58,507 nt of DNA from NCBI RefSeq assembly GCF_017635265.1, contig NZ_JAGBLU010000015.1, positions 1 through 58,507 of the forward strand. Reading direction: 5' to 3'. Made by a program: the position numbers and the translations under genes. Source of the stretch: Butyrivibrio sp. GTDB lineage: Bacteria; Bacillota; Clostridia; Lachnospirales; Lachnospiraceae. The notes beneath the pieces were generated by a model. The model did not search any database, was not told the origin of the DNA, and saw nothing but the letters and a program-made list of their open reading frames with translations. This document shows positions 19,356 through 28,920 of this stretch, in pieces (positions within the stretch are counted from its first letter, which is position 1; the number at the start of each line of letters is the position of its first letter).

Positions 19356-19964
19356 TTACATATTGGCTGCAAGTCTTACATTTGCTACAAAACTTCCCAT
19401 TTTTGAGGCATCTTTATGGCCTGAAGTTTCAATTCCCGAGCTCACATCAACGCCGTAAGGCTTAATTCTCCGTACAGCTTCCCCTACATTCTCAGGCAAA
19501 AGACCTCCCGCCATAAAAAAAGGTCTGTTTATATTTTTTAAGAATTCCCAGTCAAAGCTTTTTCCTTCTCCAAGTCCCGCATCAAGCAGTACATAGTCTG
19601 CAATGCTCTCATTGGCACAAAAAACATCCTCTTCGTTTCTTATGATGAAAGCCTTGATTATGGGCTTATCAGTATGAAGTCTTAAATGATTTATATAGCT
19701 TTCACTTTCTTTTCCGTGAAGCTGTACTGCATCGATTATTCCCTTATTTAAAAGCTCTATAACCCTGTCAGGTTCCTCATCCACAAAAACTCCGACTGCT
19801 TTGATTTCTCTGTTTAAGTCTTTCTTAAGGCTTTCTGCTTTTGTTTCGTCAACATAGCGTTTACTCTTTTCCCAAAACACAAAGCCTATATAGTCCGGCT
19901 TAAAAATGTTGGCAGCCATTATATCTTCCCTGCTTTTTAATCCGCAAAATTTAATCTTAGTCAT
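19356..19964 (-). CDS. trpF: Phosphoribosylanthranilate isomerase
   Basis: The 202-aa TIM barrel converts phosphoribosylanthranilate to the CdRP enol. Catalytic Cys is in [10 protein letters not shown] at the start, and catalytic Asp in [15 protein letters not shown]; the C-terminal phosphate site reads [17 protein letters not shown]. Length fits the family. It lies 15 bp after trpC and 19 bp before trpB. Confidence 0.95.
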   Translation of the reverse strand: MTKIKFCGLKSREDIMAANIFKPDYIGFVFWEKSKRYVDETKAESLKKDLNREIKAVGVFVDEEPDRVIELLNKGIIDAVQLHGKESESYINHLRLHTDKPIIKAFIIRNEEDVFCANESIADYVLLDAGLGEGKSFDWEFLKNINRPFFMAGGLLPENVGEAVRRIKPYGVDVSSGIETSGHKDASKMGSFVANVRLAANM

Positions 19965-19979
19965 TTTGTTTTCTCTTTT

Positions 19980-20759
19980 TCAGGCTCCCTTTAGTACTTT
20001 CAAAGCCTCATTTTTATCTGCAGCCCTCATCAAAGTTTCACCCACAAGAACTGCGTCGGTTCCTATTTCTCTTAAAGCTTTAATGTCATCTGAAGTCTTT
20101 ATGCCACTTTCGGAAACAAAAACAATATCCTTCGGAACCATGTCCCTAAGCTTTTTCCCCAGACTTATATCAACGCTAAAATCCTTAAGATTTCTGTTAT
20201 TTACGCCGATTATCCTTGCTCCTGCATCTATGGCAATTCTGATCTCATTCTCATCATGACACTCCACAAGAGCTGAAATACCAAGTTCATCACATATTCC
20301 AAGATATTCTCTTATCTGTTTACTATCCAGTATCGAAACTATCAAAAGAACTGCCGAAGCCCCCAAACCAAAGGCTTCATAGATCATGTACTCATCAACC
20401 GTAAAGTCCTTTCTGATAATCGGAATGCTCACATTTTGGGCTATTTCCTTAAGATACTCATTTTTTCCAAGAAACCATTTGGGTTCAGTCAGGACAGATA
20501 TTGCATCTGCCCCGGCCTTCTCATATTCTTTGGCTATATCCAGATAAGGAAAATCCTGCGCTATGATTCCTTTTGACGGAGATGCTTTTTTGCACTCGCA
20601 GATAAAAGCTATGTCTTTTTTTCTCAAAGCCTTTTCAAAAGAAAAATCACCTTTAGGAAGGTCAAATGCTTTTCTTTTCACTTCATCAAGCGATATCTTT
20701 TGTTTTTCCTTTGCAATCCTTATTTTCGTATACTCTGCAATTTCATCTAAAATATTCAT
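19980..20759 (-). CDS. trpC: Indole-3-glycerol phosphate synthase
   Basis: The 259-aa barrel enzyme closes the indole ring. Visible active-site motifs are FICECKKASPSKGII (catalytic Lys), VLTEPKWFLG, IIRKDFTVDEYMIYEA, LVECHDENE, IIGVNNRNLKDF and FVSESGI. The 95-bp gap before it (after trpD) contains an inverted repeat, AAATGTAG (20778-20785) with CTACATTT (20807-20814), without a T-tract, perhaps an RNA-processing or stability element. Confidence 0.96.
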   Translation of the reverse strand: MNILDEIAEYTKIRIAKEKQKISLDEVKRKAFDLPKGDFSFEKALRKKDIAFICECKKASPSKGIIAQDFPYLDIAKEYEKAGADAISVLTEPKWFLGKNEYLKEIAQNVSIPIIRKDFTVDEYMIYEAFGLGASAVLLIVSILDSKQIREYLGICDELGISALVECHDENEIRIAIDAGARIIGVNNRNLKDFSVDISLGKKLRDMVPKDIVFVSESGIKTSDDIKALREIGTDAVLVGETLMRAADKNEALKVLKGA

Positions 20760-20854
20760 CCCGCCTCCCGGCTTACGAAATGTAGAAAAATACCTTGATC
20801 ATTTTGCTACATTTACTTATCAAGCATCCTTTCCAAATCTGTGTTTGCAGCTCA

Positions 20855-21871
20855 TCATCTGTTGCTGACTTCTATGATTTTATCCAAGGTTTCTTTTGCC
20901 TTACCGGAGTCAATGATCTCGGCAGCTTTTTTTACTCCATCAGCCATTGAATCAGCCTTTCCGCCGATATAGAGAGCTGCACCTGCGTTTAATAAAACAG
21001 CATTTCTCTTATGTCCCTTTACACCATTTAAGATATCAAGAGTGATCTGCGCATTTTCTTTAGGTGTCCCGCCCTTAAGCTCACTCTTGTCGCATGTCTC
21101 AAAGCCAAAATCCTCAGGTCTTATAACAAATGTCTTGTACCATCCGTCGTTAATCTCGCAGATTTTGGTCGGAGCTGAAAGAGAAATCTCATCAAGCTTA
21201 TCCATTCCGTAAACAACCATTCCCCTCTTTATTCCAAGACTTACAAGAACCTGAGCCAGAGGCTCAACAAGATAGTCATCATATACTCCCAAAAGCTGAC
21301 GTGTGGGTGAAGCAGGATTTGTCAAAGGTCCAAGAATATTGAATACTGTTCTGAATCCCAATTCTTTTCTGATGGCACCAACATATTTCATTGAAGCGTG
21401 ATACTTTTGTGCAAAAAAGAAGCACATTCCTGCCTCTTTAAGAAGCTCTACACACTTTTCGGGACTCTGATCGATATTTACTCCAAGTGCTTCAAGGCAG
21501 TCTGCTGTTCCTGACAATGAAGAAGCTGCCCTGTTTCCGTGCTTTGCTACCTTGATTCCTGCTGCAGCTGTAATAATTGCTGTAGTTGTAGAAATGTTAA
21601 AGCTTCCGGCATTATCTCCGCCTGTACCTACAATCTCAAGAACATCCATGCCTGTGTCAACTTTAGTTGCATGGTCTCTCATTGCTGCTGCACAGCCTGC
21701 AATTTCATCTGTTGTCTCTGCTCTTGCACTCTTTGTTGAAAGAGCTGCCAAAAATGCAGCATTCTGAGTGGGTGTTGTTTCTCCGCTCATGATCTCATTC
21801 ATTACTGTGTAGGCCTCATCATAGGATAAGTCCTCTTTGTTTACGATTTTTACAATAGCTTCTTTGATCAT
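20855..21871 (-). CDS. trpD: Anthranilate phosphoribosyltransferase
   Basis: The 338-aa enzyme transfers phosphoribose from PRPP to anthranilate. It has the PRPP loop [36 protein letters not shown], and [19 protein letters not shown]. It is the first gene of the trp operon, directly behind a T-box leader. Start at 21871 is chosen because GGGAGGAAATGAA precedes the ATG; the frame is open further upstream into the leader terminator but without a start that would be translated. Confidence 0.96.
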   Translation of the reverse strand: MIKEAIVKIVNKEDLSYDEAYTVMNEIMSGETTPTQNAAFLAALSTKSARAETTDEIAGCAAAMRDHATKVDTGMDVLEIVGTGGDNAGSFNISTTTAIITAAAGIKVAKHGNRAASSLSGTADCLEALGVNIDQSPEKCVELLKEAGMCFFFAQKYHASMKYVGAIRKELGFRTVFNILGPLTNPASPTRQLLGVYDDYLVEPLAQVLVSLGIKRGMVVYGMDKLDEISLSAPTKICEINDGWYKTFVIRPEDFGFETCDKSELKGGTPKENAQITLDILNGVKGHKRNAVLLNAGAALYIGGKADSMADGVKKAAEIIDSGKAKETLDKIIEVSNR

Positions 21872-21920
21872 TTCATTTCCTCCCTTGGGTGTTCTGTCAT
21901 GAGGATTTCTATTTTTGAGC

Positions 21921-21967
21921 AAAAGAAAAGTCCTTGACAGAAAATTCTTGTTTTTTCTGTCAAGGAC
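21921..21967 (-). terminator. T-box leader terminator
   Basis: A perfect 15-bp stem pairs GTCCTTGACAGAAAA with TTTTCTGTCAAGGAC (plus coordinates 21930-21944 and 21953-21967), followed on the minus strand by TTTTCTTTT. The upstream arm overlaps the antiterminator region next to the T-box sequence, as in other T-box leaders, so charged tRNA allows termination and uncharged tRNA allows read-through into trpD. Confidence 0.9.
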
Positions 21968-22240
21968 GAATAATTATACACTATCCGCGGTGCCACCTTG
22001 ATTCACGAAAATGACTTCGTGCGCTTGCAGGATACCTACATATCCCCGACTACTAACGTAAGCCTCACGTCACGGATACTAAAGCAAAAGCTCTTTCCCC
22101 ATGCCCTCGGCGGCCCATATAAGGATGAATAACACCCACGCGCCCCGCTACCATCCGGCTCCCACCATCCCGGACTCTCTGGAAAGAAATATCTTTCGGT
22201 GCAGAATACGCTTTTTCTTCCGCTTCATTGGTTTAAATTT
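21921..22240 (-). promoter_or_regulatory. T-box riboswitch leader of the trp operon
   Basis: The diagnostic T-box sequence AAGGTGGCACCGCG lies at 21986-21999 (minus strand), about 20 nt before a strong terminator. Upstream, the apical stem I motif (GGATGGTGGGAGCCGG) is present. A UGG triplet at 22117-22115, just before GGCCGCC, is the best specifier candidate and would read tRNA-Trp, which fits the trp genes downstream. The 5' end is approximate. Confidence 0.9.
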
Positions 22241-22300
22241 TTAAATTGATAAAATCTTACTACGTTTTATTTTAAGAGTCAATGCATTTTTATAAATTTT

Positions 22301-22651
22301 TCATTTTCCTTCAAGTTTTGCCTTCTCTTCTTCAACAATCTCATAAACATCAATTCTCTGTTTGATATCTTCCGGCATACCTATGAACAATCCGCCATAG
22401 TGATAACCGTCTTCATCTACAGATGCCCTGACTATCTTTATAAACACGTGCAGAACTTCCTTGGTCCAAATAGCAAGATTAGCCTCGTAGTTGTTGCCGA
22501 TGGTAAGCTTCTCTTCAGTAGTAAAACCTACTCCTACACTTGAAGCGTCATTGATCTTAATTTCAACTGTTTTTTCGGAACCTGTTCCTATTTCCTTGAT
22601 GATAATTTCTCCGGATAAATCAATTCTTTTGCTACGTCTTTTTTCTTCCAT
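22301..22651 (-). CDS. PilZ-domain protein (cyclic di-GMP receptor)
   Basis: The 116-aa single-domain protein has both parts of the c-di-GMP site: RxxxR at residues 5-9 (RRSKR) and DxSxxG at 35-40 (DASSVG). The remaining sequence fits the PilZ six-stranded barrel. It lacks membrane segments and is probably a small adaptor for motility or surface functions. It stands between the LysR gene and the T-box leader and has no evident functional partner here. GGGGGTATTT precedes the ATG. Confidence 0.88.
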   Translation of the reverse strand: MEEKRRSKRIDLSGEIIIKEIGTGSEKTVEIKINDASSVGVGFTTEEKLTIGNNYEANLAIWTKEVLHVFIKIVRASVDEDGYHYGGLFIGMPEDIKQRIDVYEIVEEEKAKLEGK

Positions 22652-22755
22652 AAATACCCCCGTATAAATGAATCAAATGAAATATCGGACTCTTGTATAT
22701 GATTCATTATACACTATTTTGGTCAGAAAATCTGTGTCTTTGCTCATATTCTCAC

Positions 22756-22780
22756 GAAATCCGCAGTATATGCGGATTTC
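22756..22780 (-). terminator. Inverted repeat, possible terminator of the LysR gene
   Basis: A perfect 10-bp inverted repeat pairs GAAATCCGCA (22756-22765) with TGCGGATTTC (22771-22780), loop 5 nt. It starts about 28 bp after the LysR stop codon. A T-tract outside the stem is lacking, so function as a terminator is uncertain. Confidence 0.45.
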
Positions 22781-22808
22781 TGAAATTTAGTTCAAGAAGT
22801 CATAAGTA

Positions 22809-23705
22809 TTATCTGTAAGCTTCAAGCTTTTCTACAAAGGCGCATCCCATCTTGCTTAATTCGCTTCCCTTTCTGGTAATGTAGCCAAATAAAAGTTTCT
22901 CTTCTTCCTTGAGCTTAATTGCAGTAAGTTCAGATTCATTAAGGCTGTCTCCAAGCATAGCAGCTCCCACAGCGTAGCCGTTAAGTCCCAGCATAAGCTC
23001 AATAGATGTTGCTCTTTCGTTGGTACTTATTACCTTTTTATAGTCATAGGTCGCAAGTGCCTCTTCCCTATAGTAAAAAGACGTATTGTCTCCCTGATCA
23101 AACACCATGCAGGGGTAGTCATGAAGTTCCTCAAGAGATATCTCATCTTTCTCTGCCAAGGGGTGATCTTTTCTAAGATAAACATAGCTGTCTCTTGAAA
23201 AGAGCTCATGAAACTCCAAGGATGCATCTGCAAATACTTTCTTAAAAGTATTCTTGTTAAAGTCAGAAAGAGCGATAACACCTACTTCACTTCTTAAGGT
23301 CTTAACATCTTCAATCACTTCGCTTGTCTGTGTTTCCCTTATTGAATACTGATATTCATCAAGATCAAATTCTTTTACGGTATCGATAAATGCGTTTACA
23401 GCAATGGTGTAATGCTGCATCGACACGGAAAATGTCTGCTTCTGACTGCCTGAATTAAGATATTTATTTTCAACCTTTTCAAACTGTTCTACTGCATTTC
23501 TGGCATATGCTATGAAAGATGCCCCTGCTGATGTAGTAACAACACCGTTATGGACTCTTTCAAAAATCTGAATGCCAATCTCACTTTCCAAATCCCTTAC
23601 GGCACTTGAAAGACCGGGCTGTGAAACATAGAGCCTGTCGGCGGCTTTCCTCATAGAGCACTCTTCATCTATTGCTATTACATATTTTAACTGTAGTATC
23701 GTCAT
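22809..23705 (-). CDS. LysR-family transcriptional regulator
   Basis: The protein (298 aa) has a winged HTH at the N-terminus (LKYVIAIDEECSMRKAADRL, YVSQPGLSSAVRDLESEIG) and a periplasmic-binding-like effector domain. The start at 23705 is preferred: AAAGGAG is 8 nt upstream, whereas the ATG at 23711 has a spacing of only 2 nt. It follows cbiA by 68 bp on the same strand. LysR regulators of the CysB/CmbR type control cysteine and organosulfur genes in many bacteria, so this gene is a candidate, though only by proximity, for the protein that binds the shared dyad upstream of four sulfur transcription units in this window. Confidence 0.9.
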   Translation of the reverse strand: MTILQLKYVIAIDEECSMRKAADRLYVSQPGLSSAVRDLESEIGIQIFERVHNGVVTTSAGASFIAYARNAVEQFEKVENKYLNSGSQKQTFSVSMQHYTIAVNAFIDTVKEFDLDEYQYSIRETQTSEVIEDVKTLRSEVGVIALSDFNKNTFKKVFADASLEFHELFSRDSYVYLRKDHPLAEKDEISLEELHDYPCMVFDQGDNTSFYYREEALATYDYKKVISTNERATSIELMLGLNGYAVGAAMLGDSLNESELTAIKLKEEEKLLFGYITRKGSELSKMGCAFVEKLEAYR

Positions 23706-23773
23706 ATACATTACTCCTTTAAAGCAAAAAAGTATTTGCTCTATGATACCACAACATCCGTATAAACATACAA

Positions 23774-25168
23774 TTATTTTTTTTCTGACATTCTATCTAT
23801 AAACTTCAAAACAAATTCAGGATCTGATCTGTAATAAAAATGCGGAAATCCCCATATTCCGTTGTTCTCTGTTATCATGCATTTCCACATTCTGCTGTTA
23901 TCCGGCTTTCCTGCCACAAAAGCTTCTCCATTAATGGAACTGTCGTAATAGTGGAATTCATGCCCCTTCATGCCTATAAGACTTCCAAAAAGCTCATCCT
24001 GAAAAGCATCTTCGTTTGCCGAATTTATTCTCATATAGCCAAATCTTACAAGGTGTCCTGAAAAACTACATTTTCCATCAATTGCGCCAACCATTTCATA
24101 TTCATTTCCGTCTGTATCTGCAACAGATTTATGCAGATACATAAATCCGCCACACTCGGCAAGGCTAGGAACATTATTTTCAATAGCACACCTTATGGAT
24201 GATAACATGTTCGTATTCTTACTTAACCTGTCAAGGTAGAGCTCAGGATACCCTCCTCCTAATAAGATTCCATCTGCATCCTTTGGAAGAGTTTTATCCC
24301 AAAGCGGAGAAAAAAATTCTATCTCTACTCCGTTTTCCCTAAACAGATCAAGGTTGTCTTTGTAATAAAAACAAAACGCCTCATCATAAGCAACTGCAAG
24401 ATTCACCTTCTTTTTTTTATCATTGAAGGCGACATTTTCTTTTAAATCAACATAAAGATTTTCAGCATTTTCCATGATGCGAATTATCTTGTCTGTTTCA
24501 ATGTTTTCATCAAGAACTTTTGCTGATTTTTCTATCTTTTCCCGCAAAAGATCTATCTCTTTGGGAAGCCTGAGTCCCAGATGTCTGCTCTCAATTGACA
24601 GCTCAGGTTTTTTGGGAAAGAAACCAAGAAGCTCTACATCACTTCTAAAAGCCCTGATTTCTTTAATAAGCACATCTTTTAGTGAATCGTAAAAAGAGCT
24701 GCTTATCCTGTTTAAGATGATTCCTTTTATGAGGCAATCAGTATCATCATGCAGAACTCCCTTTATGAGAGAAATAATAGTCCTGCCACAGCCTGAAGCA
24801 TCTGCAATAAGGATAACAGGCGTTTTAGTTACCTTAGAAGCTTCATAGCATGAACCTTCTAAAGAATCAGCTTTCATGCCATCATAGATTCCCATTACGC
24901 CTTCCATAACAGCATACTTTTCACCTACCTCTGCAACTATTCTCTTAACCCCTTCTGTTCCGGAAAAGTATGTGTCGAGATTTCTCCCGTCGATTCCCAA
25001 AACCTTTTTATGGAACATGGGATCAATATAATCAGGTCCGCATTTAAAAGAAACTACATCTAGTCCTTTATCTTTTAAATGCTTTAACAATCCGCAGGTA
25101 ATCAAAGTCTTTCCGCTGCCACTTTTTAAAGCAGCTATCATTACTCTCTTAGCACAAATATCACTCAA
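23774..25168 (-). CDS. cbiA: Cobyrinate a,c-diamide synthase
   Basis: The 464-aa enzyme amidates the a and c side chains of cobyrinate using glutamine and ATP. The N-terminal synthetase domain has the P-loop-like KSGSGKTLITCGLL and CGPDYIDPMFH; the C-terminal glutaminase domain has LAECGGFMYLHKS with the nucleophile Cys, and the late His region GHEFHYYDS. Start is a TTG with GGAG 9 nt upstream; an ATG nine codons later is the alternative. Last gene of the cobalamin operon, 6 bp after cbiJET. Confidence 0.95.
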   Translation of the reverse strand: MSDICAKRVMIAALKSGSGKTLITCGLLKHLKDKGLDVVSFKCGPDYIDPMFHKKVLGIDGRNLDTYFSGTEGVKRIVAEVGEKYAVMEGVMGIYDGMKADSLEGSCYEASKVTKTPVILIADASGCGRTIISLIKGVLHDDTDCLIKGIILNRISSSFYDSLKDVLIKEIRAFRSDVELLGFFPKKPELSIESRHLGLRLPKEIDLLREKIEKSAKVLDENIETDKIIRIMENAENLYVDLKENVAFNDKKKKVNLAVAYDEAFCFYYKDNLDLFRENGVEIEFFSPLWDKTLPKDADGILLGGGYPELYLDRLSKNTNMLSSIRCAIENNVPSLAECGGFMYLHKSVADTDGNEYEMVGAIDGKCSFSGHLVRFGYMRINSANEDAFQDELFGSLIGMKGHEFHYYDSSINGEAFVAGKPDNSRMWKCMITENNGIWGFPHFYYRSDPEFVLKFIDRMSEKK

Positions 25169-25174
25169 CTTTAT

Positions 25175-27172
25175 CTACTCCATTACAAATGAAAAAATCC
25201 ATACAGGATTCTGGGCTGACAAAAGGTGATGTTCTCCCGCCTTTTTAACATCGCTTACTGAAATCATGGTTATCTCCTCATCTTTATGAGGGGTGTCTTT
25301 TAAAATACATGTAATTTCCTCTATTGTCTCAAGACTTACAGCATTTATCACAAATCGTATACCGGGACCTTTTTCCCTTAAAATGTCGATTATTTCCTTT
25401 AATTTTCCTCCGCTACCGCCAATAAAAACCGCATCCGGTTTTGGAAGTGTTTTAACAGTTTCAATAGCCTCATCACATATGATATCTATATTTTCAAGCC
25501 CCGCCTTTTGAACGTTTTCTTTTATAAGTTTTACGGCTTCCGGCTTTTTCTCAATTGTTGTAACCTTAAGCGTCCTGCTAAGACCTGCTGCCTCTACAGC
25601 CACAGAGCCCGTTCCCCCGCCTATGTCATAAAAAATGTCTCCTTCCTTAAGTTTTAGGCGAATAATGCTTTCATGCCTTATACACTCTTTTGTCATAGGA
25701 ACCTTGTCCCTTATAAAAAAGTCATCCTTTTTTATATTGATCAGAAGCCTTCTTTTGGGTGAATTATTCTTTATAAAGACAGTCACAATACCTTCATCAC
25801 TGTATTTTCCAGCTTCCTCCAAGGTTAATTTTTTTATCACTTCTCCCTCATAGGATAAGTTTCTTCCGATTGTAATTTCAGCATCTATTCCCATGGAAAG
25901 CATTTTTTCAGACAGTTTTTTAACATCTTCTTTGCCGGAAAGTAAGACAAAAGTTTTGCGATTATGTTGTATCTTATCAATAACTTCTGCCATATCCTCT
26001 TTTTTATTTTTGCCATGAAGGCTGCACATTTTGGCATCTTCATAGCTCTCACCTGTTTTTGAAGCCAGATATGAAAAAGAGGATATTCCGGGTAAAACAG
26101 TTATATCTAAATCCTTTTTCCAGTCCCTTAGTGCTTTTTCCATCTTTTTTGCTCCGCTGTAAAAGCCGGTATCACCGGAAAATAAAATTACTGCTTTTTC
26201 CGGTTTTTCTTTTTCCAGAACGGGTATGATATCAGATGAAAGGTACATATTATATTTTGGTTTTGAGATTTCCTTTAAAAGCCTTTCTGCACCAAAAACA
26301 ATATCGCTTTTTTCTATTTCTTCTTTTAGCGCCACTGTTTCAAATAGCTTATTTCCCATTCCTGCACCGGCAAGAACAACCTTCATGGTCCCATGTTCAT
26401 CTGCTTCTTTACCTGTAATAAGCTTAAAGGCTTCTCCCACACTTATACCATTTTCGTAAGCAGGTCTCTCAATAACATGAACCTTGGCGTTCCCGGAAAG
26501 AGCTGCCCTGATTTTCTCATCAAAGCCTCCGGCTGTGCCACTGTCCTTGGTAATCAAATGCTTTATGTCATATTGCTGCAAAAGAGCTTCATTCATTTTT
26601 TGACTAAAAGGCCCCTGCATGGCAATTATATGATCCTGCATAACTCCCATATTGATGCATAGTTTAATGCTTTCCAATGCAGGCAGTACCCTTACAAAAA
26701 CTCTTGTCCTATCATCTTTTTTTAGCAAAATACTAAACTTGTCCAGCTCTTTACTTCCTGTTGTAAGGAGAATGTTTCCTTCCTGAGCTAAAAGAGCCTC
26801 CGCACATTCTGACGCATCAGAATAATAAGTAACACCTTCATAATAAGCATCACTTTTTTCCCTGATGATCCTTACATACTCTATATTATGTTTTGATGTC
26901 ACATATTTAAGATTATCCGTTACTTCCCTTGCATAAGGATGCGTTGCATCTACAACAACAGCTCCATCATCAATTTTTTCGGAATAAAAAAAATCTTCCA
27001 TGGCTTCTTTATCCATGCGGCGGGATAAGACTTTTGCCAGAGGACTTTTATCCATCATATCTTTTCCATATTCTGTCGCGACACAAACAAAATGACTTAT
27101 ACCTTGCTTTGAAAGCATCTCGGATAATAGCCTTCCTTCAGTTGTTCCGGAAAAAATAACTATCTTTCTCAT
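25175..27172 (-). CDS. Triple fusion CbiJ-CbiE-CbiT (precorrin-6A reductase and precorrin-6/7 methyltransferase-decarboxylase)
   Basis: This 665-aa protein joins three cobalamin enzymes. Residues about 1-250 are CbiJ/CobK reductase (IFSGTTEGRLLSEML, VVDATHPYAREVTDN, GTAGGFDEK). Residues about 263-450 are CbiE C5-methyltransferase (VVLAGAGMGNKLF, ILFSGDTGFYSGAKK, LPGISSFSYLASKTG). Residues about 470-665 are CbiT C15-methyltransferase/decarboxylase (FYDIGGGTGSVAVEAA, FIGGSGGKL). CbiE-CbiT fusions (CobL) are common; adding CbiJ in front makes one polypeptide for successive steps. It overlaps cbiH by 4 bp. Confidence 0.93.
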   Translation of the reverse strand: MRKIVIFSGTTEGRLLSEMLSKQGISHFVCVATEYGKDMMDKSPLAKVLSRRMDKEAMEDFFYSEKIDDGAVVVDATHPYAREVTDNLKYVTSKHNIEYVRIIREKSDAYYEGVTYYSDASECAEALLAQEGNILLTTGSKELDKFSILLKKDDRTRVFVRVLPALESIKLCINMGVMQDHIIAMQGPFSQKMNEALLQQYDIKHLITKDSGTAGGFDEKIRAALSGNAKVHVIERPAYENGISVGEAFKLITGKEADEHGTMKVVLAGAGMGNKLFETVALKEEIEKSDIVFGAERLLKEISKPKYNMYLSSDIIPVLEKEKPEKAVILFSGDTGFYSGAKKMEKALRDWKKDLDITVLPGISSFSYLASKTGESYEDAKMCSLHGKNKKEDMAEVIDKIQHNRKTFVLLSGKEDVKKLSEKMLSMGIDAEITIGRNLSYEGEVIKKLTLEEAGKYSDEGIVTVFIKNNSPKRRLLINIKKDDFFIRDKVPMTKECIRHESIIRLKLKEGDIFYDIGGGTGSVAVEAAGLSRTLKVTTIEKKPEAVKLIKENVQKAGLENIDIICDEAIETVKTLPKPDAVFIGGSGGKLKEIIDILREKGPGIRFVINAVSLETIEEITCILKDTPHKDEEITMISVSDVKKAGEHHLLSAQNPVWIFSFVME

Positions 27173-27897
27173 AGTCTGTAGCCTCTTGGGGTAACCAATA
27201 TATCATCAAAAGCTTTTGTCATCGAATTACCGATAAAAACAGTCGTAAACATATCAACATTCTCATTTGATAATTGCAAAAGAGAACAGACTTTTTTCTC
27301 ACATCCTTCTCTTTCTATGTTTCTGACGTATCCACAGATTCTGTCCTTTGGGAGAATTTCCATAAGTATATCGCAGGCTTTTTTCAGATAATCGGCTCTT
27401 TTTTTACTCGAAGGATTGTATATGGCAATACAAAAATCTCCCTTGGCAGCACTTCTTAACCTTTTTTCTATGATCTCCCATGGAGTTAAAAGATCACTCA
27501 AACTGATAACGCAAAAATCATGGGAAAGGGGTGCTCCTAAAACAGCTCCTCCGCTAAGTGCTGCTGTAACTCCTGAAATAACCTCAATGTTTTTAAAGCC
27601 TTTACTTTGAGCCACTTCGTATATTGGTGATGCCATGCCGTACACTCCGGCATCACCACTACAAATAATGGAAACCGTCTTTCCACTTAAAGCAAGCTCA
27701 ACACATTTCTCGCACCTTTCAATTTCCCCTCTCATTCCGTTTTCATAAAATTCCTTATGAGGGTATTCTTCCCTGATAAGGTCGATATATGCGCGATAGC
27801 CAACAAATATATCACTTTCATCAAGAGCCTTTTTGGCTCTTATAGTCATATTATCAATGCTTCCGGGACCTATTCCGACCACGTATATTTTTCTCAT
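27169..27897 (-). CDS. cbiH: Cobalt-precorrin-3B C17-methyltransferase
   Basis: The 242-aa SAM-dependent tetrapyrrole methylase performs C17 methylation and ring contraction. It has the class motifs YVVGIGPGSIDNMTIRA at the start, IICSGDAGVYGMASP, and VISGVTAALSGGAVLGAPL, typical of CobJ/CbiH, and CIAIYNPSSKKR near residue 165. It starts 12 bp after cbiG and ends overlapping cbiJET by 4 bp. Confidence 0.94.
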   Translation of the reverse strand: MRKIYVVGIGPGSIDNMTIRAKKALDESDIFVGYRAYIDLIREEYPHKEFYENGMRGEIERCEKCVELALSGKTVSIICSGDAGVYGMASPIYEVAQSKGFKNIEVISGVTAALSGGAVLGAPLSHDFCVISLSDLLTPWEIIEKRLRSAAKGDFCIAIYNPSSKKRADYLKKACDILMEILPKDRICGYVRNIEREGCEKKVCSLLQLSNENVDMFTTVFIGNSMTKAFDDILVTPRGYRL

Positions 27898-27909
27898 ATT
27901 TTGCTCCGT

Positions 27910-28920
27910 TTATATTCTGCTGACAAAAATGTTTCTTTTTGCAACTGCGATAGTCATTCCTTCATTTGCAGTCTTTTTCATAACAAGACTGCTTCCTGCT
28001 CCTGCACCGAGTACTGCTGCCCTTTCACAGACATTTCCAACTCCGACAGTCTTTTTTACAAAATCAGATGAAGAAAACTCTCCTTCTGCCTTACCAAGCA
28101 GCTTACTGTCAAAAGTAAGAAGCGGTATCCTGTACTTATCCCGTAAAAAAATAAGTGCCTCTTCATCCTCTTTAATATCAATGGTGCAAAAAGCATAAAT
28201 ATCAGATACATCAAGCTCCAGTTTTTTTAAGGTTTCAAGGAAAAACTCCTCTGCCGCAGCCCTATCCTTTCCTTTTTTCATTCCGATCCCGACTGTATAT
28301 TTTTTAGGTTTCAGCAAAAGAGAATACTCTGCATCCGTATCGTCTGCCACAAGTACATCAACCTTTTCTTTCGGCGGATAGTCCTTTATGGAAAGTGTGA
28401 TCTTTTTGTCCTCCAGCGCCTTGGCTGACACTTTTTTTATCCCATCACGATTTGCTATAATAAATCTGTTTTCCGTTGCATACTGATCCACGGAAAAAAC
28501 TCCTTCCGCATCAGTTGAAGTAGTAATCACAGGCACTGCCCCAATAAGCTTTGAAAGAGTCATCGAAAGCTTATTGGCACCTCCTACATGCCCTGATAAA
28601 ACAGGAATCACAAACTGCCCCTTATCGTCTATGACAACCACCGGGCAATCAACAAGCTTATCCCTTACAAAGGGTGCGATCGCCCTGACTGCAATACCCA
28701 TTGCTCCTACGAATATCAGTGCATTACCGGATGTAAAGTGCTCCTTTGTCCATTCATTTAAAGTAACATTAACTTTGTCAAAGCCTTCCCCATCATCCTT
28801 ATACTCTGCCATTAAGACATAAGCTTTTGGAGCCTTGATCCCTGTTTTTTCACATTCGTACTTTATTTTTTTTATTACTTCAATTCCATTTGAAGTAAAG
28901 CATATTGCTGTTTTATTCAC
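27910..28920 (-). CDS. cbiG: Cobalt-precorrin-5A hydrolase
   Basis: The 336-aa protein opens the delta-lactone of cobalt-precorrin-5A, releasing acetaldehyde, in the anaerobic pathway. It shows the CbiG N-domain (LIFVGAMGIAVRAIAPFVRDK, VLSGHVGGANKLS, TTSTDAEGVFSVDQYA) and C-domain (YTVGIGMKKG, VGVGNVCERAAVLGAG). Start is GTG in a GTGA overlap with the cbiF stop. Confidence 0.94.
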   Translation of the reverse strand: MNKTAICFTSNGIEVIKKIKYECEKTGIKAPKAYVLMAEYKDDGEGFDKVNVTLNEWTKEHFTSGNALIFVGAMGIAVRAIAPFVRDKLVDCPVVVIDDKGQFVIPVLSGHVGGANKLSMTLSKLIGAVPVITTSTDAEGVFSVDQYATENRFIIANRDGIKKVSAKALEDKKITLSIKDYPPKEKVDVLVADDTDAEYSLLLKPKKYTVGIGMKKGKDRAAAEEFFLETLKKLELDVSDIYAFCTIDIKEDEEALIFLRDKYRIPLLTFDSKLLGKAEGEFSSSDFVKKTVGVGNVCERAAVLGAGAGSSLVMKKTANEGMTIAVAKRNIFVSRI

